From: an uncultured Lachnospiraceae bacterium
Lineage (GTDB): Bacteria > Bacillota > Clostridia > Lachnospirales > Lachnospiraceae
Length of the DNA stretch: 64,000 nucleotides
NCBI GenBank assembly: GCA_947382625.1
Contig: CANDAG010000001.1
Coordinates: 226,196 to 290,195, forward strand
Direction of reading: 5' to 3'
In this document: piece after piece, positions 1 to 7,884 of the stretch
Position numbering within the stretch: position 1 is the first letter of the stretch
Layout of the letters: each line of letters starts with the position of its first letter
Position numbers and translations under genes: made by a program
The notes under the pieces: generated by a model
The model's input: the letters and a program-made list of their open reading frames with translations, nothing else
Told to the model about the DNA's origin: nothing
The model's database searches: none

Positions 1-1
1 C

Positions 2-1789
2 TTTGTAATGATCATATGCGGGGCGTTCCAGGTATCTGCCGGGGCACGGATGAAGCAGCTTGGGATGTTCCGGTCAGTGGGGGCAACTCCCGGTCAGATT
101 GTCGCATCTATTTTGATGGAAGGGGTGATCTTGTCAGTCCTTCCCATTTTGTTAAGCCTTGGACTTGGATATGGCTTTACGGTGGCAATCCTTAAGATTT
201 ACACGGAAATTGTGGGGGAAGCACTGTATTTTCCCATTACAGTGCGGTTTTCGCCTTTGATCGCCCTGCTTTCCGGGGGGCTTTCCTTTCTGACGGCGCT
301 GGCGTCCGCATTTTGGCCTGCTCTTAAGATTTCCCGGCTTTCACCCTTAGAGGCCATACGCATGCAGGAGGGAGAGGGCAGAAGGGCAAAAAAGAGGGGC
401 AAAAGAAAAAGGGCAAAGAAAGGTTCAGGCCTTATGGGCAGATTTTCAGGTTATGAGGGAGAACTGGCCAGGGCTTCCCACCAGGCCAACAGAAGAGGAT
501 TCCGTGCAGGCGTTTTGTCACTGGCCTTTTGCCTGATGCTGGTGCTGGGATTTTTTGCATCCATATGTCTCAATGACTTTATAACGGAAAGAAACAGGAA
601 CGCGGAAGAATTTAATATTTTTGGCAGGCTTGATATGGCGGCGGAAGCGGACAGGGAGCTGCTTAAGGATCTGCAGTCGGTTCCGGGAGAGGAAAAAAGC
701 ATCTATTTTAGTGTGGCAAGGCTGGCTTACTGGGCGTCACCGGAGGAAGAAACGGAAATTTTCCGGCAGCAGGGAGGCTTTGGGGGCCTTGACTTAAACA
801 AGTGGGCTCTTGTGGAAAGAGATGGCAGGTACAGGATCCGGGTTTATCTTTACGGGCTTTGTGAGGAGCTTTTTGATGACTATTGCCGGGAATGTGGGGA
901 GGACCCTGCAGGATTTTATGATGAGGAAAATATTAAGGCCGTGGCGTGGAGCGCAGCGCCTGTGTATCCGGATGTGGTGAACCATGCTGAAAAATCCGCA
1001 CAGTCCTACTCCCATCTGAAGCTCTCTAAAGGGGAAGAGCTGATGATAGAGGAAAAAACAGAGGATTCCATGAACACCGACCTTGTATTTCCCATAGAGG
1101 TGGGCGCCGTGGCAGAGGCTGGCCCTGAGATCGGGGATATCAGAAACAATTATACGATCAACCTTTATCTGCCTCTTTCGGTGTATTATTCTATTATTGA
1201 GGATTTCTCGATAGAAAAGACAGGAAACTATTCTGTCCATGTGAAGGTGAAGACTTTGCCTGAGAATGATATTATGGTGACGGACAGATTAACAGAGCTG
1301 TGCGAAGGGGCAATGACCAGAGAGGATTTCTATCTGATCAGTGCGGCAAAGGAGGAAGAAGAGAACGCGGCAGGAGAACGGGCGATGGAGACAGTGGTGA
1401 ACTGTATCGGTATTTTGCTTGGCCTGATCGGCGTATCTAACACCCTTTCCGCAGTTTCCCACACCATGATGAGACGCCGCAGAGAATTCGCCATGCTCCG
1501 CTCGGTGGGAATGGATCCGGAAGGGATCGGGAGGCTTCTTTTTCTGGAGGGGATCCGGATCGCCGTGACGCCGGTGCTGATCGCAGTTCCGGCGATCGTC
1601 CTGATGCTGCAGCTTTTGATGGGAGTGGTGGATGTTTCCTGGAGGGAATTTCTGCCCTGTCTGCCCTGGGCAAAGATGGCCATAAGCGTTGCTGCGGTCA
1701 TGACGGCTGTGGCAGTGTCCTACCGGATCTCATCGGGGAAGATCAGGAAGGACACGATCATTGAGGCGGTGAGAGAAGAGAATGTGTGA
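2..1789 (+). CDS. FtsX-type ABC transporter permease, 5' end outside window
   Basis: Membrane permease of the FtsX/MacB-like ABC exporter class, usually paired with a MacB/LolD-type ATPase that would lie upstream. The frame is open to the left edge, so the N-terminus is missing. Two copies of the FtsX core are visible: one at the visible start (KQLGMFRSVGATPGQI followed by hydrophobic spans) and one near the C-terminus (RRREFAMLRSVGMDPEGIG followed by membrane spans). A large extracellular region of about 250 residues lies between them. The layout fits peptide-resistance or two-component-linked exporters of Firmicutes; the substrate is unknown. The gene ends 104 bases before the next one, and nothing is seen in that gap. 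Confidence 0.88.
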   Translation, partial: FVMIICGAFQVSAGARMKQLGMFRSVGATPGQIVASILMEGVILSVLPILLSLGLGYGFTVAILKIYTEIVGEALYFPITVRFSPLIALLSGGLSFLTALASAFWPALKISRLSPLEAIRMQEGEGRRAKKRGKRKRAKKGSGLMGRFSGYEGELARASHQANRRGFRAGVLSLAFCLMLVLGFFASICLNDFITERNRNAEEFNIFGRLDMAAEADRELLKDLQSVPGEEKSIYFSVARLAYWASPEEETEIFRQQGGFGGLDLNKWALVERDGRYRIRVYLYGLCEELFDDYCRECGEDPAGFYDEENIKAVAWSAAPVYPDVVNHAEKSAQSYSHLKLSKGEELMIEEKTEDSMNTDLVFPIEVGAVAEAGPEIGDIRNNYTINLYLPLSVYYSIIEDFSIEKTGNYSVHVKVKTLPENDIMVTDRLTELCEGAMTREDFYLISAAKEEEENAAGERAMETVVNCIGILLGLIGVSNTLSAVSHTMMRRRREFAMLRSVGMDPEGIGRLLFLEGIRIAVTPVLIAVPAIVLMLQLLMGVVDVSWREFLPCLPWAKMAISVAAVMTAVAVSYRISSGKIRKDTIIEAVREENV

Positions 1790-1893
1790 ATGACTGTAGT
1801 GAGCAGAAGCGGACAAAAGACGCACTGAAAATGACAGGAAAAGAGGCAGGAGAGGAGGCATAATGGTTTCAGAGAGGAAGGAGGGAGCAGACC

Positions 1894-2790
1894 TTGGAGT
1901 GGCTTAAAAGTATACGGAAGGCAATTTCCTGTTTAGAGGAGCATCTGCTGGATGTGGACGGGGAGTATGATGTTTTCCGGGAGGTAGGGATTTCGCCTTT
2001 ATACCTGCAAAAGGGATTTACGATCATCACCGGGTATACAATGGCAGAGTATGTAAGAAACAGGCGGCTTTATCTGGCAGCATTGGATATCATTGCGGAC
2101 AGGGAGAAGGTGATCGATCTTGCGTTTAAGTACGGGTATGATACGCCGGAGAGCTTTTCCAAAGCCTTTGTCAGGTTTCATGGACTTTCACCTGTGCAGC
2201 TGAGAAAGGCCCCCTTCAGGATGCATGTGTTCCTGCCTCTGAAGATCAATATTACAGTACAAGGAGGGAATGAGATGGATTTTATTGTGGAGAAAGAAAA
2301 GGACTTTCAGGTGATCGGATTTGAGAGAGAGTTTTCTGTGGAAAACAGCTATACGGAAATCCCGAAGTTCTGGGATGAGTATTTGGAGAAGTATTGTCTC
2401 AAAGGAGGCAGGAAACCGGAAGGGGCTTTGGAGGAAGCGGTCTTTAATTATCATGTGGGAATGTTCGGGGTCTGTATTGATGACCTGGGAGAGTGCGGCA
2501 GGTTCCGCTATCTGATCGCCGGAAGGTATACAGGAGGTACGATCCCGGAAGGGATGAGTGTGTATGAGCTTCCTGAGATGGAATGGGCGAAGTTTCCCTG
2601 CAAGGGTCCTATGCCCGGCGCACTGCAGGCGGTCAACACAAGGATTTTTAAGGAATGGCTTCCGGGAAATCCGGATTATGAGACAGCCATGTGGTGTAAT
2701 ATCGAGTGGTATGGTGACGGGGATACCCAGTCGGCAGAGTATGAGAGCGCGATCTGGATCCCGGTGAAGAAAAGGCCGGAGGAAGAATAG
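1894..2790 (+). CDS. AraC-family regulator with GyrI-like effector domain
   Basis: Transcription regulator of the Rob/BmrR-like type. Residues 1-107 form a double helix-turn-helix AraC DNA-binding domain (ending FVRFHGLSPVQLRK). From about residue 125 to the end is a GyrI-like small-molecule-binding domain (FEREFSVENSYTEIPKFWDEY, later EWYGDGD). The start is TTG at 1894, chosen because AGGAAGGAGG lies about nine bases upstream; the ATG at 1863 is in another frame. Such proteins usually respond to drugs or amphipathic compounds, and the target may be the adjacent FtsX-type transporter. That link is inferred from position only. Confidence 0.85.
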   Translation: MEWLKSIRKAISCLEEHLLDVDGEYDVFREVGISPLYLQKGFTIITGYTMAEYVRNRRLYLAALDIIADREKVIDLAFKYGYDTPESFSKAFVRFHGLSPVQLRKAPFRMHVFLPLKINITVQGGNEMDFIVEKEKDFQVIGFEREFSVENSYTEIPKFWDEYLEKYCLKGGRKPEGALEEAVFNYHVGMFGVCIDDLGECGRFRYLIAGRYTGGTIPEGMSVYELPEMEWAKFPCKGPMPGALQAVNTRIFKEWLPGNPDYETAMWCNIEWYGDGDTQSAEYESAIWIPVKKRPEEE

Positions 2791-2847
2791 TTTTAAGGAG
2801 ATATTGTGCAGAGCCCCCGGGCACTATATAATAAAATCAGTAAATAT

Positions 2848-2878
2848 GCGCATGTTGACTTCTTTAGTCAATATGCGC
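2848..2878. promoter_or_regulatory. 13-bp dyad with TCTTT loop upstream of oxidoreductase
   Basis: The arms GCGCATGTTGACT and AGTCAATATGCGC pair along 13 positions with one G-T pair, around a five-base TCTTT loop. No T-run follows, so it is not a standard terminator. It lies 22 bases before the start codon of the oxidoreductase gene and could be an operator or an mRNA hairpin hiding the ribosome site. Confidence 0.5.
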
Positions 2879-2900
2879 GTTGGAAGGGAATCAGATCAAT

Positions 2901-3896
2901 ATGGGAAGTTTTAGATTTGCGGTCATGGGGGCAGGGAATATCTCCCATAAATTTTGCGACGCGGCAGGCAGGCTGAAAGACTGTCAGGTGGCGGCTGTTG
3001 CCAGTAAGTCCATGGAAAGGGCCAGGGCTTTTGCAGATCAACATCAGATAAACGCTGCCTATGACAGCTACGAAGAAATGCTGAAAAAGGAAAACCCGGA
3101 TTGTGTTTACATTGGAGTGGTGACAGGGGCTCATTATGAGCTGACGATGCTGTGTCTTGATCATAATGTGCCGGTTTTGTGCGAGAAGGCCATGTTTATG
3201 GACAGCACACAGGCAAGGGAGGTTTTTGCGCAGGCGAAAAGGCAGCAGGTATTTGTGATGGAGGCTATGTGGAGCCGTTTTCTCCCCGCCGTGAAAAGGG
3301 TAAAGCAGTGGGTGGAGGAGGGACGGATCGGAACAGTCAGATACTGTGACACCGCCATAGGGTTCCTTGCTCCGCCGGAGAAGACAAACCGCTATCACAA
3401 TAAGGCATTAGGCGGCGGTGCGTCATATGATATTACGGTTTATGCCTATGAACTGACCACCTATATGCTGGGTACGGAAATCCTTAAAACGCAGGAGGCT
3501 GTGATATGGGAGGACACCGGCGTCGATCTGACAGAGCATGTTACCCTTCATTATCCAAATGCGATTGCATCCCTTACCACTTCCTTTGCCGCCCCTTTGG
3601 AGGAAAAAATGATCCTTTATGGAGAGAAAGGAAAGATCATCCTGCCTACGCCTCATTATGCCTCCGAAGCTTTTTTGTATGATGAAAACAGGCAGCTGAC
3701 AGAGCATTTCAGGGATGAGGTGACGGAAAACGGGTTTGTGTATCAGGCTCTGGAGGTGATGGAGTGTATCCACAGCGGGAAGCTGGAGAGCAGTGTGGTG
3801 CCCTGGGCGTGTACCCTTTCCTGCGCGGAGCTGTTTGACAGGATTCTTGCAACGAAAATGGAGACTTATGGGGAGGCTGCTAAAGAAGGCAAATAG
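2901..3896 (+). CDS. Gfo/Idh/MocA-family oxidoreductase
   Basis: NAD(P)-dependent sugar or inositol dehydrogenase family member. The N-terminal Rossmann fold shows FAVMGAGNISHKF (GxGxxx nucleotide loop), and the family's catalytic EKP-like lysine motif appears as CEKAMFMD. The C-terminal alpha/beta domain starts near PTNRYHNKALGGGASYD-type sequence (KTNRYHNKALGGGASYDI). ATG 2901 is preferred over the in-frame TTG at 2880 because GGAAGGGA precedes it by about 11 bases. The gene stands alone between the AraC gene and a frameshifted NYN gene. Substrate cannot be told from sequence. Confidence 0.88.
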   Translation: MGSFRFAVMGAGNISHKFCDAAGRLKDCQVAAVASKSMERARAFADQHQINAAYDSYEEMLKKENPDCVYIGVVTGAHYELTMLCLDHNVPVLCEKAMFMDSTQAREVFAQAKRQQVFVMEAMWSRFLPAVKRVKQWVEEGRIGTVRYCDTAIGFLAPPEKTNRYHNKALGGGASYDITVYAYELTTYMLGTEILKTQEAVIWEDTGVDLTEHVTLHYPNAIASLTTSFAAPLEEKMILYGEKGKIILPTPHYASEAFLYDENRQLTEHFRDEVTENGFVYQALEVMECIHSGKLESSVVPWACTLSCAELFDRILATKMETYGEAAKEGK

Positions 3897-3966
3897 ATGC
3901 TGGTTGGAGTAACAACTGAGTAACTTGAAATAGTGATGAGAAAATTTGGATTTTTTGGGGAAGATG

Positions 3967-3995
3967 TTGACTTTTTATCTCTATTTGCATATACT
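3967..3995 (+). promoter_or_regulatory. sigma-A-type promoter TTGACT-17-TATACT
   Basis: The -35 box is at 3967-3972 and the -10 box at 3990-3995, with a 17-base spacer. Downstream are two 13-base direct repeats of the form GAAAYTGGTTTYT (4004-4016 and 4018-4030) and a small leader hairpin GGGCTTG/CAAGCCT (4045-4073). These precede the NYN gene and may be binding sites, but no regulator is evident. Confidence 0.6.
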
Positions 3996-4093
3996 GAAAT
4001 TCAGAAATTGGTTTTTCGAAACTGGTTTCTAATAGATATCAAACGGGCTTGTGTGTTTTATACATGCAAGCCTTTAGATTTATGGAGGTGTAT

Positions 4094-4695
4094 ATGTTAA
4101 GAGGAATGGTCTTTATTGATCACATGAATTTTGATATTGCGTTACAAAAATATTATAAAGGCCTTAACAAGCCAACGATAAAATTGGATTATAATAAGTT
4201 ATTTAAAAATGTTTGTACTCAGATCGCAAATATAGTTTTTTGAAAGGATTTATATTCGTTCCTAAGCCAGATGATTTTTTGATGAAAGATAGAAATCTTG
4301 AAAATTATTATAATTGGGTTACAGGAATGAAAAATGCTCCATATACAGATGTAATAGAGGGAAGGTATGTTGCACGACCGGTTAGTGAAAGTATCCCTAT
4401 GGAGATAAACAAGAAAGAGACATATTATAAAGTAGAAAAGGGAACAGATATAAATTTAGCTGTTCATGCTATAAGTAAAGCATTTTATAATTCATATGAT
4501 ATAGCATTCTTTTTGAGCGCAGATACAGATTACATAAAAGTGTATGAAATCTTAAAGGGCATAGGAAAAATAACAGTGGTAGTTGGGGTTAAAGGTCAAA
4601 ATGTAAATAGTATAAGACCAATAGTAGATAATACAATAATTTTGGAGGAAGATTTTTTTGATAAATGCAAAAGAGAAATTGCAGTCAAACACTAA
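4094..4695 (+). pseudogene. NYN-domain (PIN-like, LabA/DUF88) protein, frameshifted
   Basis: Predicted RNA-processing nuclease of the NYN/LabA group. The first part (4094-4243) begins MLRGMVFIDHMNFDI, the family's first acidic motif. The second part (from about 4234 to 4695, reading frame shifted by -1) carries KGTDINLAVHAISKAF and YDIAFFLSADTDYIKV, the conserved second and third acidic motifs. The two frames meet at a run of six T at about 4237-4242, directly before TGA. Loss of one T, a sequencing error, or -1 slippage would each explain it. ATG 4094 follows TGGAGGTG. Base composition is more AT-rich than the neighbours, suggesting acquisition. Confidence 0.75.
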
Positions 4696-4712
4696 AATGA
4701 GGGAAGCAGATC

Positions 4713-5276
4713 ATGAATATCTATGAAAAATGTCCGGTATTGGAAAGTGATAATTTTATCCTCAGATTGACACAGAAGGAAGACTGTGATGATCTGCTGG
4801 AGGTTTACAGCGACAAAAATGCACTGCCGTTTTTTAACAGCGACAATTGCCATGGGGATAATTTTTATTATGCAACCAGGCAGAGAATGGAGGAAGCGCT
4901 TTCCTTTTGGGACATGTCCTACCAAAATGGCTGGTTTGCAAGAATGTCCATTATAGATAAGAAAAGAGCAAAGGCGATCGGCACGATCGAGGTGTGTTAC
5001 CGGGCTTCGGAGGACGCCTTTAACGGTATGGGAATCCTCCGTGTGGATGTGAGGAGCGATTACGAAAAAGAAGCAGTCCTGTGGGAGATCTTTTCTCTCA
5101 TCCTTACTCCTATGTACGAGATGGTCGGGTGCAGGGAGGTACTCACCAAAGTGCCGATCTATGCGGTGGAAAGGATGAAGGCGGCGGAGAAAGCGGGCTT
5201 TCAGAAATCAGAGCATTTACTGATCGGCGGACAGGATGGATATGCCTACAATGGTTATTGGACAGTGAAACAGTAA
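4713..5276 (+). CDS. GNAT-family N-acetyltransferase
   Basis: Acetyl-CoA-dependent acyltransferase of the RimJ/RimL-like branch. The N-terminus reads SDNFILRLTQKEDCDDLLEVYSD, typical of this branch, followed by a mid-protein stretch AIGTIEVCYRAS and a C-terminal ERMKAAEKAGFQKSEHLL that fits the last helix and strand. A GAGGGAAG ribosome site lies 12 bases upstream. Substrate (protein N-terminus, drug or metabolite) is unknown. It follows the NYN gene by 17 bases and may share its transcript. Confidence 0.8.
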   Translation: MNIYEKCPVLESDNFILRLTQKEDCDDLLEVYSDKNALPFFNSDNCHGDNFYYATRQRMEEALSFWDMSYQNGWFARMSIIDKKRAKAIGTIEVCYRASEDAFNGMGILRVDVRSDYEKEAVLWEIFSLILTPMYEMVGCREVLTKVPIYAVERMKAAEKAGFQKSEHLLIGGQDGYAYNGYWTVKQ

Positions 5277-5336
5277 CGGGAGCCGTCTGTCAGGCCGGAT
5301 GTTAAAACTCTTTGCGCAGGTTCCAAAGATGTTTGG

Positions 5337-5366
5337 TTGCTTTGCAAATACCAATGCGCCTATAAT
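5337..5366 (+). promoter_or_regulatory. promoter TTGCTT-18-TATAAT
   Basis: A perfect -10 box TATAAT (5361-5366) lies 18 bases after a fair -35 box TTGCTT (5337-5342). It is 25 bases before the start codon of the HTH regulator and would drive that gene together with the overlapping signal peptidase II-like gene. Confidence 0.55.
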
Positions 5367-5390
5367 ATCCGTAAAAGGAGGCAATGATCC

Positions 5391-5822
5391 ATGGAACTTG
5401 GGAAAAATATCCATACCTTAAGAAAAGAAAAAGGCTTTTCGCAGGAAGCGCTGGCAGAAAAAGTGAAGGTGACACGACAGACGATCTCCAATTGGGAGCT
5501 GGAGCAAACGCAGCCGAATCCTGAGCAGCTGATGCTTCTGTCTGACGCATTGGAGAAAAGCATAGATGAATTAGTGGGCAATGCCACTGTACACAGTTCA
5601 AAGGAAGATTCCGCCTGTACCAAACTGATAGAAAAAATCTATATCAGCTTTATCCTGCTTTGCGGTACCATTGCAGGAATATGGTCCTTTTCGGCCAATC
5701 GATTCCGCTACAGTGAGATCCTGGGGATCATAGTGGCAGGAATGCTGACAGGCTTCTGTCTGGCGGCCCTGTATATCAATACTTTGAAATACCTGAAAAA
5801 CAACGGGAAAGGCAATCCATGA
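5391..5822 (+). CDS. XRE-family HTH regulator with membrane tail
   Basis: The first 65 residues form a Cro/CI-type helix-turn-helix (NIHTLRKEKGFSQEALAEKV, then TRQTISNWELEQTQPNPEQL). The C-terminal half has two hydrophobic spans (about residues 80-98 and 103-125), so the protein is probably membrane-anchored. AAGGAGG precedes the start. Its last four bases overlap the start of the next gene, a signal peptidase II-like protein, which indicates coupled translation. An HTH-membrane regulator paired with a membrane enzyme is a recurrent Firmicute arrangement; the signal sensed is unknown. Confidence 0.85.
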   Translation: MELGKNIHTLRKEKGFSQEALAEKVKVTRQTISNWELEQTQPNPEQLMLLSDALEKSIDELVGNATVHSSKEDSACTKLIEKIYISFILLCGTIAGIWSFSANRFRYSEILGIIVAGMLTGFCLAALYINTLKYLKNNGKGNP

Positions 5823-6274
5823 AATATTTAAAATATTTAAGTGTGATCCTGGGCATTTTCGGCCTGGAGTGGAAACTGAAAAACCACATAGAAGAAACCG
5901 GAGTGGAGGGAGAAACCCGCAGAAAGTGCGGCGGCTTCCTGCTCATAAGAAAGCACCATAACAGGGGTGCCTTCTTAAATGCCGGACAGCGCAAAAGGCG
6001 GTTGGTAATGCTGATATCCGTCCTTCTGACGGCAGTACTGACGGCGGTGTTTATCCTGACCTTGGGCAGTGCCGGAAAGGGGCTTCTCAAGTGGGGGCTG
6101 ACTCTTCTTCTGGGAGGCGCTTACAGCAATACCTATGACCGGCTGGTGAGGAAATATGTGGTAGACTATGTGAGCTTTAACGTTCCCGGCCGCTTAAATA
6201 AGGTGATATTTAATGTGGGGGATTTCTGCATTATGATAGGGGCACTGCTTTGTGTGATGGGATATGAGGGGTAA
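5819..6274 (+). CDS. divergent signal peptidase II (LspA)-like membrane protein
   Basis: Membrane protein of 151 residues with the three signature blocks of lipoprotein signal peptidase: HHNRGAFLN (residues 46-54, matching NxGxAF), GGAYSNTYDR (99-108) and KVIFNVGDFCIMIG (128-141). Asp107 and Asp135 sit where the two catalytic aspartates of LspA lie, and Asn104 and Asn132 are also kept. The N-terminus is short and holds only a weak first membrane span, unlike housekeeping LspA with four spans. It overlaps the HTH gene by four bases. It may be a specialised paralogue processing few substrates, or an inactive relative. The family placement is from motifs alone. Confidence 0.68.
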   Translation: MKYLKYLSVILGIFGLEWKLKNHIEETGVEGETRRKCGGFLLIRKHHNRGAFLNAGQRKRRLVMLISVLLTAVLTAVFILTLGSAGKGLLKWGLTLLLGGAYSNTYDRLVRKYVVDYVSFNVPGRLNKVIFNVGDFCIMIGALLCVMGYEG

Positions 6275-6322
6275 GAACAGAATCCTGTAAACATATAAAA
6301 GAGATATTTTATGATTGAAAAG

Positions 6323-6366
6323 AGGCTGTGGGAATGGAACAAAAAATAACATTCCCGCAGCCTTTT
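6323..6366. terminator. bidirectional intrinsic terminator
   Basis: Arms AGGCTGTGGGAATG (6323-6336) and CATTCCCGCAGCCT (6350-6363) pair over 14 positions with one G-T pair. A TTTT run follows on the plus strand and an A-rich run precedes the left arm, so it can serve both the signal peptidase-like gene and the convergent hemerythrin gene. Confidence 0.82.
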
Positions 6367-6414
6367 ATCCTTCAGCCTGTTATCCTTTGGGGTGGGGATG
6401 ACCGGTAATATGTA

Positions 6415-7299
6415 TTACTGCCGTATACAAAAAGCAAAGTAACCGTTTCCGCCTGTGCCAAACAGCAGGCTGTAAGGCGGATAGCCGTCCTGAAAGGTGC
6501 GCAGGATCTGGTCGAAGGTGAGTACATTGGTACCCTTAAGCGTAGGGGTTTCATCAAAAATGAAATGGCAGCCGATCCAGTCCATAAACTTTTCGGAGAG
6601 CATCTGTGTGGCATACTGCACTGTTTTATCCACCACCTTGATCTGTTTGCCGATGATCTCGCTGAGGGCATAGAGGATCAGCTTCTGCTCATAGATCATG
6701 AATATCTGTACGGTTTTTCCGCCCTCAAGGCTATAGGTCAGGCGAAAGCAAAGGGCATTGCCGGAGGAAAAATCCTCTCCGCTGTAGCGTTTGCTGATAA
6801 GCTCGGCCTTTACCCGGTACAGGCATTGCATAGCAGGCAGGATGGCTTTTACCAGAGAGTCGATCTCATTTTCTGCGGGCTGATGCACCCATTTGTAAGG
6901 TATCCTTCCGGTGATCGCCCGGTCCTCTACCATAATATGACTGTTGAGCCAGCCTACGCAGATGCCCAGAAAATGCTGGACAGAGCCTTCTGAATAATTT
7001 TGCTCCTCTAACTCCTTTTCGAGAGCGGGAAGCGTGTTCTGGCGCATATTGTCATGAAGGCCCTTGTGCACCTCATATCCGCTGTAGTTGATAGAGCGCA
7101 TATAGGCTTCCTCTTCAGCGAAATGCTTTAAGGCATAGCTTTTAAAGAATTTGATCCCTTCCTGACAGGCGTGCTGGCGTTTCGATTCATCCGTATTCAG
7201 GTTTAAAAGCTTACCGACGATCGAAAAAAGACGCTGATGCGCACTGTCAATGAAATCTACACCGATATTTAGTCGAGTATCCCATTTTAATTCATTCAA
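6415..7299 (-). CDS. bacteriohemerythrin with extra C-terminal domain
   Basis: Residues 1-135 form an oxygen-binding hemerythrin domain. All expected di-iron ligands are present: His21, His59, Glu63, His78, His82, His121 and Asp126 (motifs SAHQRLF, HFAEEEAYM, HKGLH, HIMVEDRAI). The remaining 160 residues form a separate alpha/beta domain that begins AENEIDSLVKAILPAMQCLY and contains QMLSEKFMDWIG; its form recalls CheX/CheC-like phosphatase domains, but I cannot confirm this. The usual family length is about 135 residues, so this is a fusion. The product is likely cytoplasmic and concerned with oxygen sensing, binding or iron handling in an anaerobe. It has its own promoter at 7379-7407. Confidence 0.85.
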   Translation of the reverse strand: MNELKWDTRLNIGVDFIDSAHQRLFSIVGKLLNLNTDESKRQHACQEGIKFFKSYALKHFAEEEAYMRSINYSGYEVHKGLHDNMRQNTLPALEKELEEQNYSEGSVQHFLGICVGWLNSHIMVEDRAITGRIPYKWVHQPAENEIDSLVKAILPAMQCLYRVKAELISKRYSGEDFSSGNALCFRLTYSLEGGKTVQIFMIYEQKLILYALSEIIGKQIKVVDKTVQYATQMLSEKFMDWIGCHFIFDETPTLKGTNVLTFDQILRTFQDGYPPYSLLFGTGGNGYFAFCIRQ

Positions 7300-7378
7300 T
7301 GTTCCGGTTTCCTTTCTGAATCGTTATTTTTTTGGCAGATCATTGGGGCAAGAGCAAAAAAGGATTGCCCTGAGAAAT

Positions 7379-7407
7379 AATGTAGCACATCTTTTCTTAT
7401 TTCACAA
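7379..7407 (-). promoter_or_regulatory. promoter of the hemerythrin gene
   Basis: On the minus strand, TTGTGA (7402-7407) and TACATT (7379-7384) are separated by 17 bases. The site is 80 bases upstream of the hemerythrin start codon and diverges from the GntR operon promoter. Confidence 0.5.
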
Positions 7408-7436
7408 CCATCATGCGGAATATTTCAGGCAAGGTC

Positions 7437-7490
7437 TTGACAAATCCTTCTGTATGGTATATTGTATTAATAACATAGTACAGTAATACA
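7437..7490 (+). promoter_or_regulatory. promoter and putative GntR/YtrA operator
   Basis: A consensus -35 TTGACA (7437-7442), a 17-base spacer and TATTGT (7460-7465) form a strong promoter. Overlapping the -10 and start-site region is an inverted repeat TGTATTA (7463-7469) / TAATACA (7484-7490). Such a dyad directly before a YtrA-type repressor gene suggests autorepression. Confidence 0.72.
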
Positions 7491-7506
7491 AAGAAAGGAA
7501 GAAGAA

Positions 7507-7884
7507 ATGGCATGGAATTTAGATTCTGACCGTCCCATCTATGCGCAGATCCTGGAGGTGATACAGCTCAGGATCATAGCAGGGCAGTATCCGCCGGGGG
7601 AGAAGATACCCAGTGTGCGGGAGCTGGCGGCTGAAGCCGGAGTAAACCCCAACACCATGCAGAAGGCCTTATCGGAGTTGGAGAGAGAGGGCCTTGTGAT
7701 GGCGCAGAGAACAAGCGGAAGGATAGTGACGGAGGATATGGAAATGATCAGGACAACCCGCAATCAGCTGGCCCGGGAGCAGGTACAGATGTTTGTTGAC
7801 AAAATGGAAAGGCTGGGCTTTAATAAAAAAGAAATCGTTGCCCTGCTGGAGCAAATGGAGGAAGGAGAACAGTTGCAGAGATGA
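7507..7884 (+). CDS. GntR-family regulator, YtrA subfamily
   Basis: Short repressor of 125 residues. A winged helix spans roughly residues 8-75 (DRPIYAQILEVIQLRIIAGQ, then KIPSVRELAAEAGVNPNTMQ), followed by a tail of about 50 residues for dimerisation, as in YtrA proteins. These normally repress an ABC transporter operon that responds to cell-envelope stress. Here the ATPase gene starts within the last four bases of this gene (ATGA overlap), and the permease overlaps the ATPase, so all three form one operon. Confidence 0.9.
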   Translation: MAWNLDSDRPIYAQILEVIQLRIIAGQYPPGEKIPSVRELAAEAGVNPNTMQKALSELEREGLVMAQRTSGRIVTEDMEMIRTTRNQLAREQVQMFVDKMERLGFNKKEIVALLEQMEEGEQLQR

